64,000 nucleotides of DNA from Luteimicrobium xylanilyticum (lineage in GTDB: Bacteria; Actinomycetota; Actinomycetes; Actinomycetales; Cellulomonadaceae), in assembly GCF_009429125.1 (NCBI RefSeq), contig NZ_CP045529.1:496001-560000 (forward strand), read 5' to 3'. The notes under the pieces are model-generated. The model saw nothing but the letters and a program-made list of their open reading frames with translations, was not told where the DNA came from and did not search any database. Below, piece after piece: positions 26,195-34,653 of this stretch. The translations under genes and the position numbers were made by a program. Position 1 is the stretch's first letter. Every line of letters starts with the position of its first letter.

Positions 26195-28609
26195 CTACTT
26201 GCCCCCGCCGTGCTTGTCGCCGCCGCCGTCGTCCTTCGACCCGCCGCCGTTCAGGAGGTCCTTGATGCGGTCCCCGAGGTCTTCCTTCTTGTCGTCGCTC
26301 TTGGTGTCACTCTTGTCGTCGTCGCCCTTGTCGTCGTCGCCCGTGTCGGAGTCCTTGCCCTTGTCGTCGTCGGAGCTCTTCGGGGGCGTGACCGTCTGCG
26401 GCTTGCCGACAAGGCTCGAGTCGGGGGAGGGGAAGGCCTCGTTGGGCTCGCCCTTGAGGGCCTCGTCCATGTAGGCCTTCCACGTCGGCGCCGAGATCGT
26501 GCCGCCGTACATCCACCGCTGCTCGGTCGGGACGTACTTGGATCCTGCGACCGTGACGTTGTGGAGGTCGATCTCGTACTCGGCGTTCGTGACGACGACC
26601 GCCGTCGAGAGCTGCGGCGTGTAGCCGACGAACCAGACGGCCTTCGACCGCTGCGCGGTTCCGGTCTTGCCGACCGCCGTTCGGCCGTCCGCAAGCTCGT
26701 TGCCCTTCGCGGAGCCGCCCTTCAACACGTTGGACAGTGCAAACGTGATGGTCGACGCGATCTTGGGGTCGAGGGCGTTCGAGTCGCAGTGGGCGCTCGG
26801 AACCTGGAGCTTCTTGCCCTTGGCGTTGGTGATCGAGGTGATCGCGACCGGCTCGCAGTACGTGCCGTCCGACGCGAGGGTCGCGTAGGCCGCGGCCTGC
26901 TGGAGCGGAGAGGTGTTCTGCGTGCCGAGCGCCATCGACGGGCCCGTCACCTCGACCTTCGACTTACCGCTCTCCGAACCGCGGAAGCCCATCGATTCCG
27001 CGGTCTTGGCGATCCCGCACATGTCGAGACGGGTCTCCATGTCCCCGTACGCAGCGTTGACGGAGTCGTACGTGGCCCGCAGGACGGTCATATTGCCCGT
27101 CTCGCTGCCGTCCGAGTTGCCCACGGTCCAGGGGCTCCATCCACGAATGCAGGAAGCGTGGAACGCCGAGGTGGGGAACGTCCGCGGAGTCCCGTTCACC
27201 GTGGAGTAGAGCGAGTGGCCCTCCTTCAGCCACTCCGCCAGGACGAAGACCTTGAAGCTTGAGCCCGGGGAGAAGCCCTTCGAGCCACCATGGTCCTGGT
27301 CCGCCGCGAAGTTCACGGAAGATCCGTTCTTGATCGGCTCGGCCGAGCCGTCGAACGGGCGATTCTGGGCCAGCGCGATGATCTTGCCTGTGCCAGGTTC
27401 GACGGACGCCAGAGCACTCTCGAGCTGGAGCTTGACGACCTTCCCCTGCTTGTTCGTCGTCGTCGACTTCTTCCCGACCGGGACGGCGTTGCGGACCTTC
27501 TTGGTCGCGATCTTCTGGTCCCGGAGGTTGATCGTCGTGACGATCTTGTAGCCACCCTTCTTCAGGGCGTCGAGCCGCGCGTCGGCCGTCTTGCCCCACG
27601 AGGTGAAGGCGCCGTCGTCGTTGTTGGAGATGACGCGGGTCACGTAGTCGCAGAACAGCGCGGCCGCGGTGGCGGGCTGGCAGCCGTTCGTGATCGACGC
27701 CTTGTCGATCTTCAACGACTTCTTGATCGGCGTCGCGACGGCTTCGTCGTACTGCTTCTTGGTGATGTAGTTCTGCGCGTACATGTCGTTCAGCACGATG
27801 TTCCGGCGTCGCTGCGACTCCGAGGGGTGGAGGGTCGGGTCGTAGTCGCCCGGCCGCTGCGTGATGCCGGCGATCGTCGCCGCCTGGACCGGGGTGAGCT
27901 TCGCGGCCGTCGTCGAGAAGTAGTACTCCGCGGCCGCCTCGACGCCGTAGACCTTGAGGCCGTACTGGGCGATGTTGAGGTAGCCCTCGAGGATCTGGTC
28001 CTTGGTCATGTTCTTCTCGAGCGAGATCGCGAGCTTCGCCTCACGGAGCTTGCGCTCGTTCGTCTTGCCGCGAGCCGCCTCGAGCGCCGCCGCCTTCTTG
28101 GCGGGGTCGGTCTCGGCGAGCGCGTTCTGGATGAGCACGTTCTTCACGTACTGCTGCGTCAGCGTCGACGCGCCCTGCGTGTCGTCCGACGTCGCGTTGT
28201 TCACCAGGGCACGGAGCGTGCCCTCGACGTCGATCCCGCCGTGCTGGTAGAAGCGCTTGTCCTCGACCGCCACCTGGGCGTTCTGCATGTACTTCGAGAT
28301 CTTCGAGAGCGAGACGTCGGTGCGGTTCTGGTCGTAGAACCGGGCCAGGACGGTCTTGCCGTCGCTCGCGTAGATCGTCGACGTCTGCGGCAGCGGCTTC
28401 TGCTCGAGCTCCGTCGGGAGGTCGTTGAACACCTCGATGGAGGTGTCGGTGACGGCCTTCGCGCCCGCCACGGCGGGGATGAACAACCCGGCCGCGAGCA
28501 CGCCACCGACGCCCGCGACGAGCACGAACGCGAGCAGCAGGGCGATGAGCTGGAAGGCGTTGACCTTGTGGCCGCGGGGGCGAGAGGGCGGAGCCGCAGG
28601 AGAAGCCAT
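26195..28609 (-). CDS. Class A penicillin-binding protein (PBP1)
   Basis: 804 aa bifunctional peptidoglycan synthase. A basic cytoplasmic tail and one transmembrane helix (~17-45) are followed by the GT51 glycosyltransferase with the catalytic EDKRFYQHGG motif, ASTLTQQYVKN, and EYLNIA-like EGYLNIAQYG. The transpeptidase domain has SxxK as SSFK (PGSSFKV), SxN as SVN (DSVNAAY) and KTGT (VGKTGTAQ). The last ~70 residues are a Asp/Lys/Gly tail (DDDKGKDSD) with no fold. A TAGCCT hexamer lies 7 nt before ATG 28609, so translation is leaderless. The downstream phosphoesterase is in the same transcript. Confidence 0.96.
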   Translation of the reverse strand: MASPAAPPSRPRGHKVNAFQLIALLLAFVLVAGVGGVLAAGLFIPAVAGAKAVTDTSIEVFNDLPTELEQKPLPQTSTIYASDGKTVLARFYDQNRTDVSLSKISKYMQNAQVAVEDKRFYQHGGIDVEGTLRALVNNATSDDTQGASTLTQQYVKNVLIQNALAETDPAKKAAALEAARGKTNERKLREAKLAISLEKNMTKDQILEGYLNIAQYGLKVYGVEAAAEYYFSTTAAKLTPVQAATIAGITQRPGDYDPTLHPSESQRRRNIVLNDMYAQNYITKKQYDEAVATPIKKSLKIDKASITNGCQPATAAALFCDYVTRVISNNDDGAFTSWGKTADARLDALKKGGYKIVTTINLRDQKIATKKVRNAVPVGKKSTTTNKQGKVVKLQLESALASVEPGTGKIIALAQNRPFDGSAEPIKNGSSVNFAADQDHGGSKGFSPGSSFKVFVLAEWLKEGHSLYSTVNGTPRTFPTSAFHASCIRGWSPWTVGNSDGSETGNMTVLRATYDSVNAAYGDMETRLDMCGIAKTAESMGFRGSESGKSKVEVTGPSMALGTQNTSPLQQAAAYATLASDGTYCEPVAITSITNAKGKKLQVPSAHCDSNALDPKIASTITFALSNVLKGGSAKGNELADGRTAVGKTGTAQRSKAVWFVGYTPQLSTAVVVTNAEYEIDLHNVTVAGSKYVPTEQRWMYGGTISAPTWKAYMDEALKGEPNEAFPSPDSSLVGKPQTVTPPKSSDDDKGKDSDTGDDDKGDDDKSDTKSDDKKEDLGDRIKDLLNGGGSKDDGGGDKHGGGK

Positions 28610-28616
28610 GGTGCCT

Positions 28617-28622
28617 AGGCTA
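28617..28622 (-). promoter_or_regulatory. -10 hexamer TAGCCT of the PBP operon
   Basis: TAGCCT on the minus strand ends 7 nt before ATG 28609. Confidence 0.6.
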
Positions 28623-28706
28623 CGTGAGGCACCTGCGCCTCCCCGGGCGGTGAACGCGACGGGGTTGTGCGGGTTTCGTGTGAGCGCCGTCCTCGCGCGG
28701 CGCGGC

Positions 28707-28712
28707 TACGCT
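28707..28712 (+). promoter_or_regulatory. -10 hexamer TACGCT of the DUF4177-RidA pair
   Basis: TACGCT ends 6 nt before ATG 28719, fixing a very short gene's start. Confidence 0.65.
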
Positions 28713-28718
28713 CGGGTC

Positions 28719-28880
28719 ATGGCGAAGACCTGGGAGTACGCGACGATCCCCCTCATCATCCACAACACCAAGGCTGTGCTCGACCAGTGGGGCGCGGACG
28801 GGTGGGAGCTCGTCCAGGTGGTGACCGGCCCCGACGGCAACGGCCTGGTCGCCTACCTCAAGCGCCCGACGGGGGAGTGA
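28719..28880 (+). CDS. DUF4177-type small protein
   Basis: 53 aa. MAKTWEYATIPLIIHNT...LDQWGADGWELVQVV...GLVAYLKRP is the compact DUF4177 fold seen in actinobacteria upstream of RidA and Crp genes. The TACGCT -10 fixes the start, and its TGA overlaps a GTG of the RidA gene. Role unknown; the constant neighbourhood suggests co-expression with RidA. Confidence 0.85.
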   Translation: MAKTWEYATIPLIIHNTKAVLDQWGADGWELVQVVTGPDGNGLVAYLKRPTGE

Positions 28881-28885
28881 GCCCT

Positions 28886-29356
28886 GTGGCGTCGGTCGAG
28901 GCCCGGCTCGCGGAGCTCGGCATCACCCTGCCCGACGTCGCCGCCCCGGTCGCGGCGTACGTCCCGGCGGTCCGCAGCGGGAACCACGTCTACGTGTCCG
29001 GCCAGCTCCCGTTCGTGGACGGCGCGCTCCCCGTCACGGGGAAGGTCGGCGAGGGAGAGGGGCTGGTCCCGCCCGCCGACGCCGCAGCCCTGGCCCGCGT
29101 GTGCGTCCTCAACGCGCTCGCCGCGGTCCGCTCGATCTCGGGTTCGCTCGACGGCGTCCGCATCGTGAAGCTCACGGGCTTCGTGGCGTCCGACCCGTCC
29201 TTCACGGGTCAGCCGGGCGTGGTCAACGGCGCGAGCCTGGCCCTGGGCGAGTGGTTCGACGACGCGGGGATCCACGCCCGCAGCGCGGTCGGCGTCTCGG
29301 TCCTCCCGCTGGACTCCCCGGTCGAGGTCGAGCTGATCGCGGAGCTCCCGGCCTGA
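28886..29356 (+). CDS. ridA: RidA-family reactive-imine deaminase
   Basis: 156 aa. RidA-type trimers hydrolyse enamine/imine intermediates such as 2-aminoacrylate. The fold is visible as YVPAVRSGNHVYVSGQLPFVDG, VLNALAAVRSISGSLDGVRIVKLTGFVASDPSF and the end ARSAVGVSVLPLDSPVEVELIAEL. In place of the key Arg of canonical RidA there is ARSAVGVSVLP, as in many actinobacterial members, so activity may differ. GTG 28886 has GGGGGAG 8 nt upstream; GTG 28877, overlapping the upstream stop, would add three residues. Confidence 0.85.
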   Translation: MASVEARLAELGITLPDVAAPVAAYVPAVRSGNHVYVSGQLPFVDGALPVTGKVGEGEGLVPPADAAALARVCVLNALAAVRSISGSLDGVRIVKLTGFVASDPSFTGQPGVVNGASLALGEWFDDAGIHARSAVGVSVLPLDSPVEVELIAELPA

Positions 29357-29412
29357 CCCGAGGTGCGCCGGCGTCGTGACCGGCCACCTGCTCCCCGAGC
29401 ACCCCGACGAGA

Positions 29413-29445
29413 GACGGCGGTCGCCCACCGAGGGCGACCGCCGTC
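29413..29445. terminator. Bidirectional terminator between ridA and crp
   Basis: A perfect 14-bp stem GACGGCGGTCGCCC (29413-29426) with its complement (29432-29445) and a 5-nt loop. It serves both convergent genes. Confidence 0.8.
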
Positions 29446-29521
29446 GTCGTGCGTACAGAGAGACGCGGAGGTGACCCGACCGCAGAGCCGGGGCCTGGCG
29501 GCGGCGACCCGAGCGTCGGGC

Positions 29522-30199
29522 TCAGCGAGCCCGACGCTCCAGGCGGTCCACGTCGAGGAGGACGACCGCCCGGCCCTCGCGCCTCACCCAGTGGCGCTGC
29601 GTGAAGTCCGCCAGGGCCTTGTTGACGGTCTCGCGGGACGCCCCGACGAGCTGTGCGAGCTCTTCCTGCGTGAGGTCGTGGGCGACGCGGACGCCGTCGG
29701 CGGTGGGTTCGCCGAACTTGCTCGCGAGGTCGAGGAGCGCCTTGGCGACGCGGCCGGGGACGTCGGAGAAGACGAGGTCGGCGAGCGAGTCGTTGGTGCG
29801 ACGCAGGCGCTGCGCGAGCGCGCGCAGCAGGTGGCTGGAGACGCCGGGGTGCTCGGTGAGCCACGCGATGAGCTGCTTGTTGTGGAGCTCGTAGAGCAGC
29901 GCGTCGGACACGGCGGACGCGGTGGCGGTGCGGGGCCCGGGGTCGAAGAGGGAGAGCTCGCCGAACATCTCCCCGGGGCCGAGCACGGACAGGAGGTTCT
30001 CGCGCCCGTCGGGCGCTCGGCGTCCGAGCTTGATCTTGCCTCGCGCGATCACGTAGAGACGGTCGCCGGGTTCGCCCTCGTGGAAGAGGACGTCGCCACG
30101 ACCGAGCGTGACCTTCTGCATCGACTCGAAGAGCTTGCGCGTCTCTTCGGGTTCCATGGTTGCGAAGAGGGGGGCTTTGAGAACAACCTCGTCGTCCAC
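29522..30199 (-). CDS. crp: Crp/Fnr-family regulator (GlxR type)
   Basis: 225 aa, the length of actinobacterial GlxR/Crp. The cyclic-nucleotide domain (~20-130) has GEPGDRLYVIARGKIKLGR, GPGEMFGELSLFDPGPRTATASA with the phosphate-binding GELSLFD...RTAT. The HTH is DLTQEELAQLVGASRETVNKALADF (~168-192). It is a global cAMP-responsive regulator of carbon metabolism. GTG 30199 has GAAGGA 8 nt upstream and gives the family's MDDEVVLKAPLF start, so the 34 extra residues of the longer frame are rejected. Its targets are not identified here. Confidence 0.93.
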   Translation of the reverse strand: MDDEVVLKAPLFATMEPEETRKLFESMQKVTLGRGDVLFHEGEPGDRLYVIARGKIKLGRRAPDGRENLLSVLGPGEMFGELSLFDPGPRTATASAVSDALLYELHNKQLIAWLTEHPGVSSHLLRALAQRLRRTNDSLADLVFSDVPGRVAKALLDLASKFGEPTADGVRVAHDLTQEELAQLVGASRETVNKALADFTQRHWVRREGRAVVLLDVDRLERRAR

Positions 30200-30470
30200 G
30201 CCGTTGGTCCTTCGTCGTCGTCGCCGGTGCTTCTGGGGGGCCGGCTGGGGGTGGCCGCTGTCCGGCGCGACGCCGTCGCGGTCACCTACAGTCTGCCGCA
30301 TCCTGCGAGGTCATGCGGCCAGGTCGGGCCCGAGGGGTGTCGGGCGGGGCCGGGCGGCGCGGCCGGTGGTCACATCGCGTGCCTCTCGCGCGTCTTCCTG
30401 ACGTCGGACGCGCCTGCGACCGACCCCCGGCGCTCGCAGCGGCGGGGTGACGACTCTCAGGAGCGAACCC

Positions 30471-31832
30471 ATGGACCTGCCGCTCGAATCCTTTGCCCGT
30501 GACTTCCCGGGCGTGGTCGCCGGACCGGCCACCGCTGACTACGAGACCGGTCGTCGTGCGCTGCTCGCGCTGGGGAGCCCCGCGGCGGTGCTCCGGCCGC
30601 GTGGCGCGGAGGGTGTGCGGGCCGCGCTCCGTCTCGCCTCCGACGCCGGGGTGCCGCTCTCGGTGCGCGGGGGCGGCCACGGCTTCGCCGGGTTCTGCAC
30701 CAACGACGGCGGTGTCGTCCTCGACCTGGCGGACCTCGGGGGCGTCGAGGTCGTCGACGGGGAGCGGTACACCGTCCGGGTCGGGGGCGGCGCGACGTGG
30801 GGTGCGGTCGCGGACGCGCTGGCGTCGTCCGGGTCGGCGATCTCGTCGGGTGACACCCGGTCCGTCGGGGTCGGCGGACTCACCCTGGGCGGCGGGATCG
30901 GCTGGAAGGTGAGGAACCGGGGGCTGGCGCTGGACAACCTGGTCGCAGCGGAGGTCGTGACGGCGGACGGCCGGGTGCTGCGCGCGAGCGAGTCGGAGCA
31001 CCCGGACCTGTTCTGGGCTCTCCGCGGTGGCGGCGGGAACTTCGGGGTCGTGACCGCGTTCGAGTTCCGGGCTCACCCGACGACGGAGGTGTTCCACGGG
31101 ACGATCCGGTTCCCCGCGGCGGAAGCGCACGACGTGCTCCACGGCTGGGCCGAGCACCTGCGCGTCGCGCCGCTCGAGCTGACCTCGACCGTCGAGCTCG
31201 CGAACCCGTTCGAGGGTGGTCCCGACGCGCCCGTCGCGGTCGGTGTGGTGTTCGACGGGGACGACGTGCGGCTCGCCTCCGAGGCCATCGACCCGCTCCG
31301 TGCGCTCGGCACGGTGCTCGCGGACGACGTCGCGCTCGTGCCGTTCGGAGAGGTCCTCGTGGACGGTGCGCTGCCGCCGCTGGGCGTCCGGTTCGTCAGC
31401 CGGAACGCGTTCGTGGACCGGTCCGGCGTCGACGAGGCCGTGCGGGTCCTCGCCGACGCGGCGACGTCGCCGGGTGCGCCCGCCGTGTCCGTCCGGAGCG
31501 TCGGGGGAGCGGTGTCGAGGGTCGCCGACGACGCCACGGCCTACGCGCACCGCAGCGCCGAGCTCATGGTCGCCACGACGGTGGGCGGGCCGCCCCCGAT
31601 GGTGGAGGCCGCCGTCCCGGGCCTCGACTCGCTCTGGGCGCGGTTGGCGCCGCACGTCGGCGGGTCGTACGCGAACTTCCTCACCGGCGCGGCCGAGGGC
31701 GACGTGGCGGCGGTCTATCCGGCGGCGACGTACGAGCGGCTCGCGGAGGTCAAGCGTCGCTACGACCCCGACAACCTCTTCGCGCGGAACCACAACGTCC
31801 GGCCCTCCGCGATGTCGGTGGCTGCGCCGTAG
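30471..31832 (+). CDS. FAD-linked oxidase (berberine-bridge/PCMH type)
   Basis: 453 aa. The FAD-binding PCMH domain has LSVRGGGHGFAGF, where His70 is the expected FAD attachment site, and VGVGGLTLGGGIGWKVRNRGLALDNL. There is no Cys at the second attachment site, so FAD is probably bound once. The C-terminal BBE motif NFLTGAAEGDVAAVYPAATYERLAEVKRRYDPDNLFARNHNV is intact. Such enzymes oxidise sugars or secondary metabolites; the substrate is unknown. AGGAGC before ATG 30471 decides the start over GTG 30447. Its TAG stop is also part of the nth -10 box. Confidence 0.88.
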   Translation: MDLPLESFARDFPGVVAGPATADYETGRRALLALGSPAAVLRPRGAEGVRAALRLASDAGVPLSVRGGGHGFAGFCTNDGGVVLDLADLGGVEVVDGERYTVRVGGGATWGAVADALASSGSAISSGDTRSVGVGGLTLGGGIGWKVRNRGLALDNLVAAEVVTADGRVLRASESEHPDLFWALRGGGGNFGVVTAFEFRAHPTTEVFHGTIRFPAAEAHDVLHGWAEHLRVAPLELTSTVELANPFEGGPDAPVAVGVVFDGDDVRLASEAIDPLRALGTVLADDVALVPFGEVLVDGALPPLGVRFVSRNAFVDRSGVDEAVRVLADAATSPGAPAVSVRSVGGAVSRVADDATAYAHRSAELMVATTVGGPPPMVEAAVPGLDSLWARLAPHVGGSYANFLTGAAEGDVAAVYPAATYERLAEVKRRYDPDNLFARNHNVRPSAMSVAAP

Positions 31833-31835
31833 GGT
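31830..31835 (+). promoter_or_regulatory. -10 hexamer TAGGGT of nth, overlapping a stop codon
   Basis: TAGGGT begins with the TAG stop of the FAD oxidase gene and ends 6 nt before ATG 31842. Confidence 0.55.
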
Positions 31836-31841
31836 GGCGCC

Positions 31842-32552
31842 ATGGCCGCATCCCCGAAGGGTTCCTCGTCCGCTGCGGCGCCGCGCATCGTCCCGGCGAA
31901 GCCGCCGACGACGCACCTGGGCCTGGTCCGTCGGGCGCGGCGGGTGGACCGGGAGCTCGCGGAGACCTACCCGGACGCCCGGTGCGAGCTGGACTTCACG
32001 AACCCGTTGGAGCTGCTGGTCGCGACGGTCCTGTCGGCGCAGACGACGGACGTGCGCGTGAACCAGGTGACGCCGACGCTGTTCCGCCGGTTCCCGGACG
32101 CCGCGGCGTACGCGGGCGCCGACCGCGAGGAGCTCGAGGGCATCCTCAAGCCGCTCGGGTTCTTCCGGGCGAAGTCGGCGTCGCTCATGGGCCTGGGGCA
32201 GGCGCTCGTGGAGCGTTTCGACGGCGAGGTGCCGGGTCGGCTGGAGGACCTGGTGACGCTGCCGGGCGTGGGCCGAAAGACCGCGAACGTGGTGCTGGGA
32301 AACGCGTTCGGGGTGCCGGGGATCACGGTGGACACGCACGTGAAGCGGGTGTCCCGCCGGCTCGGCTGGACGGAGGAGACGGACCCGGTGAAGATCGAGA
32401 CCGCACTGGGCGATCTCATCGAGCGGCCGGAGTGGACCATGATGTCGCACCGGCTGATCTTCCACGGGCGCCGGTGCTGCTTCGCGCGCAAGCCGAACTG
32501 CGGCGGGTGCTCGGTCGCGGCGTGGTGCCCTTCGGCGGGCACGGCGGGCTGA
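31842..32552 (+). CDS. nth: Endonuclease III (DNA glycosylase/AP lyase)
   Basis: 236 aa. It removes oxidised pyrimidines from DNA. The helix-hairpin-helix is [18 protein letters not shown] with catalytic Lys, and Asp is in ITVDTHVKR. The [4Fe-4S] cluster ligands are Cys-x6-Cys-x2-Cys-x5-Cys in [20 protein letters not shown]. An N-terminal tail of ~20 residues (Ala, Ser, Lys) precedes the fold. Leaderless start set by TAGGGT. In corynebacteria and mycobacteria nth also sits close to crp, as here. Confidence 0.96.
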   Translation: MAASPKGSSSAAAPRIVPAKPPTTHLGLVRRARRVDRELAETYPDARCELDFTNPLELLVATVLSAQTTDVRVNQVTPTLFRRFPDAAAYAGADREELEGILKPLGFFRAKSASLMGLGQALVERFDGEVPGRLEDLVTLPGVGRKTANVVLGNAFGVPGITVDTHVKRVSRRLGWTEETDPVKIETALGDLIERPEWTMMSHRLIFHGRRCCFARKPNCGGCSVAAWCPSAGTAG

Positions 32553-32608
32553 CGGCCGGCGGGGCCGGCGCTGCGCGGCGCCCCCGCGACCGGTGGCACG
32601 ATGCGTCC

Positions 32609-33115
32609 ATGACCGCGGACGCGAACCCCACCCCGATGCCCGACGCCGACCTGTCCGCGACCATCGCGGCACTGCAGGAGCAGGAGCGCGAGCTCGTGTT
32701 CCGGACCTTCACCAACGACGACGCCTGGCGGCTGGGCTGCCTGCTCGTCGAGCGCGCCCGGGCCGAGGGCCTGGCCGTGGTCGTGGACGTCCGCCGCGGG
32801 GAGCAGCAGCTCTTCCACGCCGCCCTCGACGGGACCAGCGCGCACAACGACTCGTGGGTGCAGCGCAAGGCACGGGTCGTCGCCCGGTTCGGCGTGTCGA
32901 CGTACCTGGCGAACCTGCGCGAGGTGGCGCGCGGGCGCACGTTCGGGCAGGCGCACGAGCTCCCGTTCCTCGAGTACGCGGCCGCCGGGGGAGCGTTCCC
33001 CGTGCGGGTCGCCGGGGTGGGCGTGGTCGGCTCGGTCGCCGTGTCCGGGCTCACGCAGCACGAGGACCACGAGCTCGTCGTCACCGGGGTCCGCGCGTTC
33101 CTCGCGGACGCCTGA
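32609..33115 (+). CDS. UPF0303 / HbpS-like heme-degrading domain protein
   Basis: 168 aa. Domain span ~15-165 has LVFRTFTNDDAWRLGCLLVERARAEGLAVVVDVRRGEQQLFHAALDGTSAHNDSWVQRKARVV and SVAVSGLTQHEDHELVV, the signature of the HbpS/UPF0303 fold. Members bind heme or other small molecules; a role in heme sensing or degradation is only inferred. The start ATG 32609 has CACGAT 6 nt upstream, a weak leaderless -10. Confidence 0.82.
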   Translation: MTADANPTPMPDADLSATIAALQEQERELVFRTFTNDDAWRLGCLLVERARAEGLAVVVDVRRGEQQLFHAALDGTSAHNDSWVQRKARVVARFGVSTYLANLREVARGRTFGQAHELPFLEYAAAGGAFPVRVAGVGVVGSVAVSGLTQHEDHELVVTGVRAFLADA

Positions 33116-33158
33116 CCACCTCGGGCTCCGGCGCGGTGCAGGGCGACGCGGCAGCCGG

Positions 33159-33872
33159 TCACGCGAGGCTCGCGCGCACCACCTGCCAGCCTTCGCCGCC
33201 GTGCCGCACCGTGATGTCGAGGAGGTCGGGCAGGGAGTCCGGGTCGTCGTTCCCGCTGTAGACGTCGACCCCGTCGCCTGCGGCGGGCGCAGCGGACGGG
33301 TCGCCGCGGGTCGGCGGGTCGGTGCTCGCCGCCTCGTGCCGGACGCACGCTTCCTGGCGTTGGGCCACGGTGACCACGAAGGTGTCGGGTGCGTCCGTCG
33401 GGGTCGTCCGCACCGCCTCGGCTCGCATCGCGCACCCGACGTACCGCACCACGCCGGCCTCGACGAGCCGCATCGACGCGGCCTTGTCCTGGCACCAGCC
33501 GCTCTCGGTCGAGCACAGGGCGGCGAAGTCGTGCCAGTCCCCGCTGAGGAGACCGTACGGCTCGAGCTCGAGGACGTAGACGGCGGCCGCCGACGCGCCC
33601 CGCTCGTCCGAGCGTTCGAGCGCTGCGGGCCGAGCCGGGCGCGCCGGGCGCCCCTCCGTCCCACCGTTCCGGTCGGGTGCCGAGGTGTGGGCCTGCGGCG
33701 CGCGGGCGTCGCTGGACGAGGGGACCGCGGCCGTCATCGGGCGGGCCGGGGTGTCGTGCGTGGCGAGCGCCGCCGCGAGCACGCCCGCGACCAGGACCGC
33801 CGCCGCGACGCCGGCGACCGCCCGGTCGCGGCGCCGTGCCCGCGCGGCGAGCGTCTGCCACGTCGTCCGCAT
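33159..33872 (-). CDS. Single-pass membrane protein, unknown
   Basis: 237 aa. Basic N-terminus (MRTTWQTLAARARRRDR) then a transmembrane helix (AVAGVAAAVLVAGVLAAALA, ~19-38). The extracytoplasmic part starts with a disordered Pro/Arg/Ala linker to ~95. A compact domain follows with four Cys (ALCSTESGWCQDK, YVGCAMR, EACVRHE), which may make two disulfides. The start ATG overlaps the stop of the upstream gene (TGATG), so the pair is coupled. Function unknown. Confidence 0.72.
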   Translation of the reverse strand: MRTTWQTLAARARRRDRAVAGVAAAVLVAGVLAAALATHDTPARPMTAAVPSSSDARAPQAHTSAPDRNGGTEGRPARPARPAALERSDERGASAAAVYVLELEPYGLLSGDWHDFAALCSTESGWCQDKAASMRLVEAGVVRYVGCAMRAEAVRTTPTDAPDTFVVTVAQRQEACVRHEAASTDPPTRGDPSAAPAAGDGVDVYSGNDDPDSLPDLLDITVRHGGEGWQVVRASLA

Positions 33873-34534
33873 CAGTCCCACCACAGCCGCCACCACCGCT
33901 CGTCGTCCGCCCGATACACGGGGACGATCTCGTCCGGGCGACGCGCGCCGTCGTCGTCGAGACCGAGCTCGTCGACCACGTACGACCACAGCCGCTCGCA
34001 GTCGCACCCGTCGTCGTGGCGGCGGGGCAGCCGGACGTCGTCGTCGAACCGGACGTGCACGCCCTCCGCAGTGACGCGCTCGTCGCAGCGACCAGGCCCG
34101 ACGGCGTAGCCGTGGACGTCCAACCGGTCGGGGCGGGTGGCGGTCGCCTCGAGGATCGCGCGGAGCGTCGGGGCGTCGTTCTGACGCCCGTCGAGGTCGG
34201 ACGGCGAGAGCACGTCGAGCAGCTCGCCGGCTGCCTCGCCGTCCAGGCGGGTGAAGGGGACGATGTCCGTCGGGCCCGGCGGGTCGACGAGCAGGCCGCG
34301 CACGAACGGCTCGACGAGCTCGGGGACCGTGGACCCGAGGAGGCGCCCGTGGTGGTGGTCCGGAGCGGGCGTCCCGAAGCGGACGCAGTCCTCGGGGTCG
34401 TGCTGCTCGAGGTGCGCCTGCCAGACCGCGCGCAGCGCGGGCACGTGGCGCGCGATGGGGGGAGGGCTCGGGTGGTCGGTGCGACGCCCGGGTGGCTGGC
34501 GTCGGGCCGCGGGCCTCGTCGTGGTCGGTGTCAT
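33872..34534 (-). CDS. Hypothetical protein, unknown
   Basis: 220 aa, soluble. A Pro/Arg/Thr-rich disordered start (~35 residues) leads to a globular part (AWQAHL-like LRAVWQAHLEQHDPEDCVRFG...GRCDERVTAEGVHVRFDDD...DGCDCERLWSYVVDELGLD). The C-terminus ends PVYRADDERWWRLWWD. CAGACT lies 6 nt before ATG 34534, a leaderless pattern. It overlaps the membrane-protein gene by one base and so is expected to be made with it. I see no known family. Confidence 0.7.
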   Translation of the reverse strand: MTPTTTRPAARRQPPGRRTDHPSPPPIARHVPALRAVWQAHLEQHDPEDCVRFGTPAPDHHHGRLLGSTVPELVEPFVRGLLVDPPGPTDIVPFTRLDGEAAGELLDVLSPSDLDGRQNDAPTLRAILEATATRPDRLDVHGYAVGPGRCDERVTAEGVHVRFDDDVRLPRRHDDGCDCERLWSYVVDELGLDDDGARRPDEIVPVYRADDERWWRLWWD

Positions 34535-34641
34535 GCGGGGAGTCTGGTGCGCGACAGCCTGGCGTGCGTCGGGCCGGACGGGCGCTGTGCACGGGTGCCC
34601 CGGGAGCACGCCGGTGGGTGGCGCTCGGCCGTTGTGCCCGC

Positions 34642-34647
34642 TAGGTT
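34642..34647 (+). promoter_or_regulatory. -10 hexamer TAGGTT, leaderless start
   Basis: TAGGTT ends 6 nt before GTG 34654. Confidence 0.6.
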
Positions 34648-34653
34648 CGCGCC

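Noticed and set aside
26270-26420. Repeated GTCGTC-type bases as a possible tandem DNA repeat or CRISPR
   Set aside because: These encode the Asp/Lys tail of the PBP; units are irregular and there are no spacers. No CRISPR array was found anywhere in the window.
28425-28718. Longer DUF4177 protein starting at 28425
   Set aside because: The upstream part is antisense to the PBP start, while ATG 28719 has a TACGCT at the leaderless distance and the conserved MAKTWEYATIP start.
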